23,074 nucleotides of DNA from JAQYVZ01 sp035269105 (GCA_035269105.1 DATFJP010000217.1:1-23074); one strand, 5' to 3'; shown: positions 16,101 through 22,702, counted from the first letter of the stretch. Notes: a model not told the origin generated them from the letters alone. A program made the numbers and translations.

Positions 16101-16619
16101 CATGCCGCGGCCGCCGCCGCCGGCACTGGCCTTGACAATGATCGGATAGCCCGCCGACTTGGCGAAGATCAGCGCTTCCTCTTCGCTGCGAACCGGCTGG
16201 TCGGTGCCGGGCACCACCGGCACTCCCGCTTCGCTGGCGACCTTGCGTCCGGCAACCTTGTCGCCGATTTGGCGCTGGATATCCGGAGTGGGGCCGATAA
16301 AGGCGATTCCGGCCCGTTCGCACGCCTCGGCGAAATCAGCATTTTCAGAAAGGAAGCCGTATCCGGGATGGATCGCATCGACTTCCTTTTTCCGGGCCAG
16401 GTCGATGATTTCGTCGATACTCAGATAGGCGTCGATCGGTCCCTTGCCTTTGCCGATCAGGTAAGCCTCATCCGCTTTGTAGCGGTGCAGAGAAAGCTTG
16501 TCCTGCTCAGAATAAATGGCCAGGGTGCTGATGCCGAGCTCGGTGCAGGCCCGGAAAATGCGAATGGCAATTTCTCCGCGATTTGCGGCCATGACTTTGT
16601 GAAATTTCTTGATGGGCAT
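13164..16619 (-). CDS. pyc: Pyruvate carboxylase (single-chain, biotin-dependent)
   Basis: Carboxylates pyruvate to oxaloacetate with ATP and bicarbonate, an anaplerotic and gluconeogenic step in the cytoplasm. The 1151 residues carry all domains in one chain. Biotin carboxylase (about 1-455) has the ATP-grasp glycine loop SAGGGGRGM (about 165-173) and EVNPRIQVEHTVTE (293-306). Carboxyltransferase (about 535-810) has DTTWRDAHQSLLATR, the carbamylated-lysine segment LAIKDMAGLLKP (Lys717) and metal ligands in HLHTHD (His746, His748). The C-terminal biotin carrier has EAMKMET with the biotinylated Lys1117, 34 residues from the end. The ATG at 16619 has GAGGAGA about 6 bases upstream; an earlier start at 16649 is less likely. 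It is apparently monocistronic, with a TTGACA promoter and an AT-rich leader. Such enzymes feed acetate-derived carbon to biosynthesis in Geobacter-type metabolism. Confidence 0.98.
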   Translation of the reverse strand: MPIKKFHKVMAANRGEIAIRIFRACTELGISTLAIYSEQDKLSLHRYKADEAYLIGKGKGPIDAYLSIDEIIDLARKKEVDAIHPGYGFLSENADFAEACERAGIAFIGPTPDIQRQIGDKVAGRKVASEAGVPVVPGTDQPVRSEEEALIFAKSAGYPIIVKASAGGGGRGMRVARNQKEMLEGLKSAASEAQASFGDATIFLEKYIESPKHVEVQILGDQHGNIVHFYERDCSIQRRHQKVIEMAPSLYLNNKKRKELCDYALALAESVGYVNAGTVEFLMDKQGKFYFIEVNPRIQVEHTVTELVTMRNLVQAQIRVAQGYKLADPEIGIKSQKDIDLRGYAIQSRITTEDPLNNFAPDFGTIKAYRTAAGFGVRLDAAAGYAGGVITPHYDSLLVKISTWGLTLADAARTMHRALQEFRIRGVKTNVGFLEKVITHPTFLAGKCDTSFLDEHPELFQLPVKKDRANKILSFIGHTTVNGYPGIPAEKSLSFSDLREPNIPEINYGQQHPRGTRDILLDKGPEGLAEWARRHKQLLITDTTWRDAHQSLLATRVRTHDLEAIAEATAHYAGGLFSLEMWGGATYDVSMRFLTEDPWERLERLRLKVPNILFQMLLRGSNAVGYTNYPDNVVQDFTVKAAEAGIDVFRIFDSLNWTKGMMIAMEAVRERTGAVCEAAMCYTGDILDPKRDKYPLQYYVDLAKELEAMGAHILAIKDMAGLLKPFAAEKLVKALKSEVGIPIHLHTHDTSSNGGAMLLMASQAGVDIVDVALSSLSGLTAQPNLNALLAVLEGTIWDPQLDQPGLQLLANYWETVRGYYAPFESELRSGTAQVYHHEIPGGQYSNYKPQVEGLGLGHRWEECKEMYRKVNFMFGDIIKVTPSSKIVGDMAMFMIQNNLEPEDVFERGEELTFPQSVVDFFKGMIGQPVGGFPERLQAIILKGDQPLTCRPGELLEPVDFAAKKQELEIKLGHDVNDRDVLSAVLYPGVYEEFDRHRQEYSDTSFLPTPVFFYGLDVGDEVSIDIEAGKTLIIKLNAIGRVHDDGTRNIYFELNGEPRVVTVRDLAAESDEVSHEKADPNNTRHVGAPMPGKVFKVLANVGEKVAAGETLLTTEAMKMETNVKTKVDGVVAEVRFAEGDQIEQGDLLVILE

Positions 16620-16739
16620 GGTCTCTCCTCGGCAGATGGTTTTTAGCAATGGTAAAAAAGACTGTCGGTTCCCGTTAAAATTTAGCGAAAATAAAATTTT
16701 ATAACAAAATTAAATACTTACGGGAGTGCTGGAATGGCA

Positions 16740-16769
16740 ATCTAAGCAAATAGAACCGAAGAGTGTCAA
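16740..16769 (-). promoter_or_regulatory. Putative sigma-70 promoter for pyc
   Basis: On the minus strand a perfect TTGACA (16764-16769) and a TTAGAT -10 (16740-16745) are 18 bases apart. Transcription would begin near 16733, leaving a leader of about 114 bases that is strongly AT-rich. Confidence 0.5.
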
Positions 16770-16906
16770 GCATAAAACCGTTTGATTTTCAACCTCCTGA
16801 ATTAACAGATAAAAATTACCTGTCATCGCACCGGCACGCGGCCGCGTCCTGTTCGAGGGGGCCGGCAATCGGCACAGGCGCCGGAAAAGACCTCTGTGGC
16901 GACACG

Positions 16907-16932
16907 AAAAACCCTTCGGCTGCCGGAAAGGG
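16907..16932 (-). terminator. Intrinsic terminator after the slipin gene
   Basis: On the minus strand CCCTT pairs with AAGGG, with an inner CGG/CCG stem across a two-base bulge and a CAG loop, followed directly by TTTTTCG (16907-16911). It lies 28 bases past the slipin stop and ends the nfeD-slipin transcript before the pyc promoter. Confidence 0.65.
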
Positions 16933-16959
16933 CATCCGCAGCCTGAGGTCGACCGGGGC

Positions 16960-17733
16960 TTACTCGAGTGTGCCCTGGCTGTCCTTGTCCTTGCCTTTGC
17001 GCAAGAAGGGCTCGAGCAGGTCGATGGGAATCGGGAACAGAATGGTCGAGTTCTTTTCGGCGGAAATCTCGGTCAGAGTCTGCAGGAAACGCAACTGCAG
17101 CGCCCCGCTCTCCCTGGAGATGACGCTGGCGGCTTCAGAAAGCCGCTTCGAGGCTTCATACTCCCCCTGGGCATGGATGACCTTGGAGCGCCTTTCCCGT
17201 TCCGCTTCCGCCTGCCGCGCCATGGCGCGCTGCATCTCCGAGGGCAGGTCCACATGCTTGATTTCAACGTTGGAAACCTTCACCCCCCAGGGGTCCGTTT
17301 GCCGGTCCAGAATCACCTGCAGCTGCTGATTGATTTTATCGCGCTGGGCAAGCAATTCATCGAGTTCCGCCTGACCGAGAACGCTGCGCAGAGTGGTCTG
17401 GGCGAGCTGGCTGGTGGCATAAAGGTAATCCTCAACCTCGATCAGCGCCTTGTCGGGATCGATGACCCGAAAATAGGTCACGGCGTTGACTTTGACCGAG
17501 ACATTATCCTTGGTGATCACATCCTGGGGAGGGACATCCATGGCCACCGTCCGCAGGCTCACCTTGATGAGCTTGTCGACCACCGGGATGATAAAGCGCA
17601 GGCCGGGTCCTTTGACCCTTGAAAACCGGCCCAGCCGGAAGACCACCCCACGCTCGTATTCGTACAGCACCCTGATGGCACTGCCGAGGACCACCACGAT
17701 AGCGGTCAAAAGGACAATCCAGCCGATCAACAT
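16960..17733 (-). CDS. Slipin (stomatin/prohibitin SPFH-domain membrane protein)
   Basis: A 257-residue membrane-anchored scaffold protein. One N-terminal transmembrane segment (about 3-22) is followed by the stomatin-type SPFH/band-7 domain (about 24-185). That domain contains YERGVVFRLGRF, GPGLRFIIPVVDKL, TKDNVSVKVNAVTYFRV and GVKVSNVEIKHVDLP. A charged coiled-coil-like stretch AMARQAEAERERRSKVIHAQGEYEASKRL follows, then a C-terminal hydrophobic segment. Slipins oligomerise at the inner membrane and are almost always encoded next to NfeD-type proteases, as here: nfeD lies 107 bp upstream on the same strand. The ATG at 17733 has an ideal GGAGGT six bases upstream. Clients are unknown; the family is linked to membrane quality control and lipid-domain organisation. 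Confidence 0.93.
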   Translation of the reverse strand: MLIGWIVLLTAIVVVLGSAIRVLYEYERGVVFRLGRFSRVKGPGLRFIIPVVDKLIKVSLRTVAMDVPPQDVITKDNVSVKVNAVTYFRVIDPDKALIEVEDYLYATSQLAQTTLRSVLGQAELDELLAQRDKINQQLQVILDRQTDPWGVKVSNVEIKHVDLPSEMQRAMARQAEAERERRSKVIHAQGEYEASKRLSEAASVISRESGALQLRFLQTLTEISAEKNSTILFPIPIDLLEPFLRKGKDKDSQGTLE

Positions 17734-17840
17734 GGCTCACCTCCGGAAATCGGGTTCAAGGCCTGAGCACAGGCCCGCGGGCGGAGAGTTTCTCCTCCGG
17801 CAAGAGAGTTTTACGACCTGCCGGCAGGATCGCTCAGCAT

Positions 17841-19178
17841 TCAGACGTCACCTTCGATTTTCCTGACCTTGAGTCGCATGCTGGAGACCAGCCCAACGAC
17901 CTCTACGGACTCGCCCTCAGCAATCTCTTCTTCGGCGAAAGCCTGCCAGTATTCACCATGCACAAAAGCCGTCCCGGTTCCGGAAATCGTGGTCACCGCC
18001 CGCCCCCGTTCGCCGACCAGCCCTTCCCGACCGGAATGAAACCGGCTCCGCTGAGCCCGAACCACCAGGTACAGAACACCGCTGATCGTGCCGGTGACAA
18101 CGATCACGGTCGCGAGAATGACGGTTCGCGAAATCTGCAGATAAGGCGCCGGCGAATCGATCAGAATCAGCGAGCCGAAACCGAGAGCGACCGCGCCGCC
18201 TACGGTCAGCATGCCAAAAGACGTCACCTTGATCTCCAGGAGGAACAAGACAACAGACAGGAAAATCAGCAGAATTCCCGCAAAGCTGACCGGCATCGTC
18301 TGCAGGGCATAAAAGGCGAGCAGCAAGGCGATCGCACCGACCGCTCCCGGCAGGATCACGCCGGGTTGCGATATCTCGAAAAAGATGCCGAGAATCCCCA
18401 GCATCAAGAGCAGATAGGCCACCGTCGGGCTGCTGATGGCATCGAGAATCTGCTGACGCAGGGTCATTTCTGCGTAGCGAACCGCGGCCCCGGCAAGCTG
18501 CAATTGCCTCGCCTGGCCGTTTCGCAAATAGGTGCGACCGTCAAGTTCCGTCATCAGGGCCGACAAGTTGGCTGCCACCAGATCGACAACCCGGAGTTCC
18601 CGCGCCTGATTGGCGGCCGTTGAGATGCCATCCCGGACAATCCGCTCCGCCCAGTCAACATTCCGGCCGCGCTGCTCGGCAAGGGAGCGGGCATAGGCGG
18701 TGGCGTCATTGAGGATCTTGGTTTGCATGGGCGAATCTTGGCTCTGATCAGCAGGACCGCCGCCGAGAGAGACAGGCGTCGCCGCGCCGATATTGGTGCC
18801 GGGCGCCATGACGGCGAAATCTGCGGCCAGCGTAATCAGGGCGCCTGCCGAGGCAGCACGCGCTCCGGGCGGGTAAACATAAACAATGACGGGTATTTCG
18901 GACGACAAGAGGCTGCGGATGATCTCCCGCATGGCGGTATCCAGACCGCCGGGAGTGTCGAGTTGGATCAAAAAGGCCCGGGCCGCCGCCTGGTTGGCAG
19001 CCGCCAGTTCCGTGGTCACAAAATCTGCCACCACGGGGTTGATCGGCCCGGCGACCTGAACGGCGCGAAGGGTTTCCGCCGTACCGTCATCACTGCTGTG
19101 TTCCTCTGCAATCAAAAAATGCGGACCCCAGAACAGCAGCAGCAACCCGACTGCCAGACAAACTGAAAACTGTTTCAT
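17841..19178 (-). CDS. NfeD-family membrane-bound serine protease (long form, NfeD1b)
   Basis: A 445-residue partner of slipin. An N-terminal signal/anchor (about 5-24) leads to a ClpP-like periplasmic protease domain (about 38-230). It has QLDTPGGLDTAM and the nucleophile motif GARAASAGALITLAAD, where Ser110 fits the catalytic serine. In the archaeal homologue PH1510 a lysine completes the dyad; I cannot assign it with confidence here. Five or so membrane helices follow (about 245-385), then a C-terminal OB-fold NfeD domain with GLVGERGRAVT and GTAFVHGEYWQAF. PH1510 cleaves the hydrophobic C-terminus of its cognate stomatin, so proteolysis of the adjacent slipin is an inference. The ATG at 19178 has no ribosome-binding site, and a promoter sits so close that the mRNA could begin at the ATG. 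An in-frame TTG lies two codons upstream. Confidence 0.92.
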   Translation of the reverse strand: MKQFSVCLAVGLLLLFWGPHFLIAEEHSSDDGTAETLRAVQVAGPINPVVADFVTTELAAANQAAARAFLIQLDTPGGLDTAMREIIRSLLSSEIPVIVYVYPPGARAASAGALITLAADFAVMAPGTNIGAATPVSLGGGPADQSQDSPMQTKILNDATAYARSLAEQRGRNVDWAERIVRDGISTAANQARELRVVDLVAANLSALMTELDGRTYLRNGQARQLQLAGAAVRYAEMTLRQQILDAISSPTVAYLLLMLGILGIFFEISQPGVILPGAVGAIALLLAFYALQTMPVSFAGILLIFLSVVLFLLEIKVTSFGMLTVGGAVALGFGSLILIDSPAPYLQISRTVILATVIVVTGTISGVLYLVVRAQRSRFHSGREGLVGERGRAVTTISGTGTAFVHGEYWQAFAEEEIAEGESVEVVGLVSSMRLKVRKIEGDV

Positions 19179-19184
19179 AGTCAA

Positions 19185-19212
19185 ATTTTATCAGGGCACT
19201 TCAGGGAGTCAA
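19185..19212 (-). promoter_or_regulatory. Putative promoter giving a leaderless nfeD transcript
   Basis: On the minus strand TTGACT (19207-19212) and TAAAAT (19185-19190) are 16 bases apart. The -10 ends six bases before the nfeD ATG, so the usual start distance places the first base of the RNA on the A of the ATG at 19178. This agrees with the absence of a Shine-Dalgarno sequence. Confidence 0.45.
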
Positions 19213-19251
19213 TCAGGCACAGGCAGCCGGCCGGAGGGCCATGGAGAAAGA

Positions 19252-19292
19252 TTGCATCTCGCTTGACTGCATGCTATCTTGACGTGCGTCAA
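19252..19292 (+). promoter_or_regulatory. Putative promoter with palindromic operator for the sigma-54 response regulator
   Basis: TTGCAT (19252-19257) and TATCTT (19275-19280) have a 17-base spacer. The predicted start, near 19287, falls inside the inverted repeat TTGACG-TG-CGTCAA (19279-19292), the usual place for a repressor or autoregulator site. Additional TTGAC and TGACG half-sites lie at 19263 and 19298. The binding protein is unknown. Confidence 0.4.
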
Positions 19293-19325
19293 ATTCATGA
19301 CGGTTTGCCGGCAGAGGTTTTGTCC

Positions 19326-20705
19326 ATGGATCATAATGCAAAAATCCTCCTGATTGACGACGATCGGGGCAGCCGGGAAGGATTGGGGCTTCTGCTCCGC
19401 CAGGAAGGTTATGAGGTCGACACTCTGGATTCCGGAGAAGCGGCCCTTCAAGCCCTGGGCAAAGAGCCCTACGACGTGATTATCACCGACCTGATCCTGC
19501 CGGGAGCCAGCGGTATCGATCTGTTGAAAACCGTGAAAGAGATGGACCTGCCCTGCAATGTCATTCTGATTACCGGCAACGCCTCCGCCGAGACAGCTGT
19601 GGAAGCCATGAAAGAAGGTGCCTTCGACTACATCACCAAACCGATTGATTTCCAGAAGCTGCAACTTTTGACCGACAAGGCGGTGGAAAAAAGCCGGTTG
19701 GTTGCGGAGAACCTCTATCTGCGCCAGCAGCTGCGCGGCAAATACAAGTTCGACAACATTATCGGCAGCAGTTCAGCCATGCAGGAGGTTTTCACCTGCA
19801 TGGAAAAGATCATGAATACCGACTCGACGGTTTTGATTCTGGGCGAATCCGGAACCGGCAAGGAACTGGTCGCGCGCGCCATCCATTACAACAGCCATCG
19901 CAAGCAGAAACCGTTTGTCGCCATCAACTGCGGCGCCATCCCGGCCGAATTGCTGGAAAGCGAGCTCTTCGGCCATGTCCGCGGTGCATTCACCGGCGCC
20001 GTTGCCGACAAACAGGGCAAGTTCGAACAGGCCGATCAGGGAACGATCTTTCTGGACGAGATCGGCACCATGCCGGTCCATCTGCAGATGAAGCTGCTGC
20101 GGGTTCTGCAGGAGCACGAAGTCGAACGCGTCGGTTCCAGCAAAAAAGTCAGCTTCAACGTCCGCGTGATCTCCGCGACCAACTCCAATCTCGATGAGCT
20201 GGTCGAAAAGGGCCAGTTCAGAGAGGATCTTTATTACCGGCTGAACGTCATCCCAGTGCCCCTCCCGGCCCTGCGTGAGCGCCTCGAGGACATCCCCCTG
20301 CTGGCCCGACATTTTCTGCAGAAATCCTGCAAGGCCATGCAACGGGAGCCGATGAACTTTACCGGCGAGGCCATCCAAGCTTTGGAAGCCTACGACTGGC
20401 CTGGCAACGTCCGGGAAATGGAAAACGCCATCGAGCGGGCGGTCGCCCTGGCGGACGGTCTGGTCATCGACAGAAAGGACCTGCCCGCGAAGATTTCCGG
20501 CAAGCAGGGCGTCGAACATGCCCTGCACTTTCCGGATATCCCGGAAGCCGGTCTCGATTTACAGGACATTATAGCGACCATGGAAAAGGCCATGATCGGG
20601 CAGGCCCTGGAGAAAAGCGGGGGGGTCAAGTCGCGCGCCGCGGCACTGCTCCGTATCAACCGCACAACTCTGGTCGAAAAACTCAAGCGGCTGAATCTGC
20701 AATGA
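19326..20705 (+). CDS. Sigma-54-dependent response regulator (NtrC family)
   Basis: A 459-residue two-component transcription activator. The receiver (about 5-120) has the acidic pair in LLIDDD, phosphoacceptor Asp55 in IITDLILPG, and Lys105 in YITKPID. The AAA+ domain (about 145-375) has Walker A GESGTGKE (173-180), the sigma-54 contact loop GAFTGA (220-225) and Walker B GTIFLDEIG (239-247), followed by REDLYYRLNV and WPGNVREMENAIERAV. The C-terminal Fis-type helix-turn-helix includes SRAAALLRINRTTLVEKLKRLNL. All catalytic residues are present, so it should be a working activator. An ATG at 19326 with GAGG about 9 bases upstream is chosen; an upstream in-frame start (19263) overlaps the promoter. 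No sensor kinase is adjacent, so its signal and target genes are unknown. The divergent nfeD is a candidate, but a typical -24/-12 site was not seen. Confidence 0.94.
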   Translation: MDHNAKILLIDDDRGSREGLGLLLRQEGYEVDTLDSGEAALQALGKEPYDVIITDLILPGASGIDLLKTVKEMDLPCNVILITGNASAETAVEAMKEGAFDYITKPIDFQKLQLLTDKAVEKSRLVAENLYLRQQLRGKYKFDNIIGSSSAMQEVFTCMEKIMNTDSTVLILGESGTGKELVARAIHYNSHRKQKPFVAINCGAIPAELLESELFGHVRGAFTGAVADKQGKFEQADQGTIFLDEIGTMPVHLQMKLLRVLQEHEVERVGSSKKVSFNVRVISATNSNLDELVEKGQFREDLYYRLNVIPVPLPALRERLEDIPLLARHFLQKSCKAMQREPMNFTGEAIQALEAYDWPGNVREMENAIERAVALADGLVIDRKDLPAKISGKQGVEHALHFPDIPEAGLDLQDIIATMEKAMIGQALEKSGGVKSRAAALLRINRTTLVEKLKRLNLQ

Positions 20706-20752
20706 AAGAGGTTCAGCCCTGGTCATCGCCAGACGCAAAAGAACACGGCATC

Positions 20753-20869
20753 GTAGGGGCGGGGTCTCCCCGCCCTGATTTTTCTGTGGACCGTTAGCCC
20801 AGGACGGGGGGACCCCGCCCTGATTTTTCTGTGAACCGTTAGCCCAGGGCGGGGGGACCCCGCCCCTAC
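20753..20869. repeat. Tandem 45-bp GC-hairpin repeat array between convergent genes
   Basis: An array bounded by the inverted ends GTAGGGGCGGGGT (20753-20765) and ACCCCGCCCCTAC (20857-20869). Inside, a 45-bp unit containing CCTGATTTTTCTGTG and ACCGTTAGCCCAGG occurs twice with single-base differences (shift 20776 to 20821). Three GC-rich palindromes (near 20756-20775, 20805-20820 and 20847-20865) alternate with TGATTTTTCTG. On the plus strand the first two palindromes are each followed by a T-run, so the units look like tandem terminators for the response regulator gene. The shape suggests a dispersed palindromic repeat, but only one array is in the window, so its copy number cannot be judged. 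Confidence 0.8.
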
Positions 20870-20994
20870 AGTGGCGCGTCCCCGGTTCGAAGGCTGACAA
20901 CTAACAGACCGGCAGGTCGAACCCTGGGAAGAACTTCCCCGAAATTCCCGAAAAACCTGTTTATCATCCCCAGGCAGCACCCGCAGGCAAACCT

Positions 20995-21717
20995 TCACCC
21001 TCGCTCCAACTGCTCCATCACCTGTTTCATATCCTCCCAGACCTCGTGCTTGCCGGCTGGATTCCTGAGCAGATAGGCGGGATGGAACGTCGGCATCAAC
21101 GGAATACCCTGGTAGGAGTGCCAGGTTCCGCGCAGCCGGCTGATCGGGGTTTTTGACCGCAGCAGGCTCTGGGTGGCGAAACGGCCCAATGCGACAATCA
21201 CCTGCGGCCGGATCGCCATGAGCTGCCGGATCAGGAAAGGTTCGCAGCTGGCGATTTCTGCCGGCAGAGGGTCGCGGTTTTGGGGCGGGCGGCATTTCAG
21301 AAGGTTGCAGATATAGACGTCCGCGCGCGCCAGACGCATGGCCTGGAGAATGCGATCGAGCAGTTGCCCGGCCTCGCCGACAAACGGCTCCCCGCGCCGG
21401 TCTTCTTCACTGCCGGGCGCTTCTCCGACCAGGACCAGGCTGGCATCCGGGTTGCCGACACCGAAAACCAGGTTCCGCCGTGTTTTTTCAAGTCCGCAGC
21501 GGCAACAGTCGCCAAGATCCCTGCGGATATCTTCAAGGGTTTCCGGACGGCAGGCGCCATGGGTCGACTCCGGGCTGTCGCCAAGGGAACAAACCGGCAA
21601 ATCTTCGATTGCACGGGGCCTCGGCAGGGCATTTTCACCAAGATCGCGCAGGTACTCGAAATGGCTGCGCACCGCTTGCAAGGTGTCGCTGATCTCTTTC
21701 TGCAGATTTTCAGGCAT
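20995..21717 (-). CDS. Uracil-DNA glycosylase, family 4 (iron-sulfur type)
   Basis: Removes uracil from DNA to start base-excision repair. From the ATG at 21717 it is 240 residues. The first 65 or so residues are a poorly conserved, Pro- and acid-containing extension; the catalytic domain runs from about 66. Four cysteines for a 4Fe-4S cluster are Cys71 and Cys74 (CCRC), Cys142 (NLLKCRPPQNRDP) and Cys158 (IASCEPF). The active-site motif GEAPGSEED (99-107) and the C-terminal HPAYLLRNP (212-220) are those of family 4. The longer frame to 21855 overlaps the divergent gene and is rejected, although the chosen ATG has only a distant GGGGA. It is convergent with the response regulator across the repeat array and divergent from the phospholipase gene by 58 bp. 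Confidence 0.94.
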   Translation of the reverse strand: MPENLQKEISDTLQAVRSHFEYLRDLGENALPRPRAIEDLPVCSLGDSPESTHGACRPETLEDIRRDLGDCCRCGLEKTRRNLVFGVGNPDASLVLVGEAPGSEEDRRGEPFVGEAGQLLDRILQAMRLARADVYICNLLKCRPPQNRDPLPAEIASCEPFLIRQLMAIRPQVIVALGRFATQSLLRSKTPISRLRGTWHSYQGIPLMPTFHPAYLLRNPAGKHEVWEDMKQVMEQLERG

Positions 21718-21721
21718 ATTG

Positions 21722-21750
21722 TTTTGCAGTTCCCCGTGGAGGTGTATTAT
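21722..21750 (+). promoter_or_regulatory. Weak promoter-like sequence for the phospholipase gene
   Basis: TTTTGC (21722-21727) and TATTAT (21745-21750) are 17 bases apart in the 58-bp gap between the divergent genes, with the -10 ending 25 bases before the ATG at 21776. The -35 is poor, so this is tentative. Confidence 0.3.
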
Positions 21751-21775
21751 CCTGTCAGGAAAGGTGGTTGCATTT

Positions 21776-22696
21776 ATGAAGACTTTTCTGATGCCAGCAT
21801 TCCTTGCCTTGATCTGCCTTGCGCTCTTTCCCGCCGATGCCTTGGCCTGGGGCATTGGCGCCCATCTTCAGGTTGGTTCCTGGCTGCTCGACAATCTTCA
21901 CCAGGTTCCGGAACAGCTCCGAAATCTGCTGGCAGCGTACCGGCATGACTATCTCTATGGCTGCATCAGTGCCGATATTACCCTTGGCAAGAAGCACACC
22001 CATTATCTGAAACATTGCCACTCCTGGCGGGTGGGTAAAAAAGTCCTGGCGGCAGCCGGCAATGACGCCCAGCGGGCCTGCGCATGGGGCTACCTCAGCC
22101 ATCTCGCAGCGGACTGCATCGCCCACTCCTACTTTGTCCCCTACAAGCTGATGCTGACCTACAATACGGTTATGCTCAAGCATACCTATTGGGAAATACG
22201 CTTCGAAGCCCACGTCGATCCCCAGGTCTGGCCGCTGGCCAGGAGTATCGGCCGTCGGGATTTCTCCGCCAATGACGCCATGCTGCGCCGGGTTCTGGCC
22301 GACACCATTTTTTCCTTCGGAACCAACAAGCGCATCTTCAATTCGATGCTGCTGCTCAGCCGTCTGCAGCAATGGCAGAAGATGCTGCGCTCCGTTGCGG
22401 AAACCTCCAAATGGTGCATCAGCGATGCTGAAAAGCAGGAATACCTGGCGCTGGCCCAGCAGGCGGCCCTGAGTATCCTGCAGGACCCGGAGGGCTCTTC
22501 CTACCTGCAGGCCGACCCAACCGGCGAAAGAGCCCTGGCTGCGGCCAGCATGATCCGCAAGAACCTGCACCTGCTCTGGCTGGACGGCAAGATCAACGAC
22601 CAGGATGCCGCCCGGATCATCAAAGACCTGAAGGTCAAACTGCTCAGCGGCGTCCTGCTGCCCGACGATCTGCTCGAACTGCTCTCTGCGGCCTGA
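21776..22696 (+). CDS. Secreted zinc-dependent phospholipase C-like protein
   Basis: A 306-residue exported protein of the zinc-dependent phospholipase C/P1 nuclease superfamily. The signal peptide (1-24) ends ADALA-W, leaving Trp25 as the mature N-terminus. In Bacillus cereus phospholipase C the N-terminal Trp itself binds zinc, so this fit is telling. Other likely zinc ligands are His30 or His57, Asp67 (GCISADI), His82 (HCHSW), His109 and Asp113 (SHLAAD), His117 (AHSY), and His136 with Glu140 (H-x3-E). The His109-x3-Asp113 and His136-x3-Glu140 spacings match the B. cereus enzyme. The C-terminal half beyond about residue 200 is unlike the core and of unknown role. The ATG at 21776 follows AAGGTGG about 8 bases upstream. 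It ends 6 bp before the convergent coaBC stop. The natural substrate is unknown. Confidence 0.85.
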   Translation: MKTFLMPAFLALICLALFPADALAWGIGAHLQVGSWLLDNLHQVPEQLRNLLAAYRHDYLYGCISADITLGKKHTHYLKHCHSWRVGKKVLAAAGNDAQRACAWGYLSHLAADCIAHSYFVPYKLMLTYNTVMLKHTYWEIRFEAHVDPQVWPLARSIGRRDFSANDAMLRRVLADTIFSFGTNKRIFNSMLLLSRLQQWQKMLRSVAETSKWCISDAEKQEYLALAQQAALSILQDPEGSSYLQADPTGERALAAASMIRKNLHLLWLDGKINDQDAARIIKDLKVKLLSGVLLPDDLLELLSAA

Positions 22697-22702
22697 ATCG
22701 CT

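Larger units (their letters stand above)
16620..16959. other. 340-bp intergenic region between slipin and pyc
   Basis: This gap holds the pyc promoter, a very AT-rich leader (about 16675-16720) and the slipin terminator. The leader contains the arms GTTAAAATTT and AAATTTTATAAC, which form an imperfect inverted repeat just downstream of the predicted pyc start. That could be an operator or an unstructured ribosome standby region. No small gene, tRNA or repeat from elsewhere in the window was found in it. Confidence 0.5.

Noticed and set aside
17734..17840. CGGAG...CTCCG small hairpin between nfeD and slipin as a terminator
   Set aside because: The stem is short and no T-run follows it on the minus strand. 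The two genes are expected to be co-transcribed.
19240..19258. TGGAGAAAGATTGCA before the response regulator as a sigma-54 -24/-12 site
   Set aside because: The spacing between GG and GC is 9, one base short, and the -24 half is poor.
20880..20960. GGTTCGAA and GGTCGAACC sequences resembling tRNA T-loops
   Set aside because: No acceptor stem, D-arm or anticodon arm can be built around either site on either strand, so no tRNA is called.
21338..21775. Upstream extension of the phospholipase gene to 21338
   Set aside because: It would overlap the antisense glycosylase gene for more than 370 bases and place the clear signal peptide in mid-protein.
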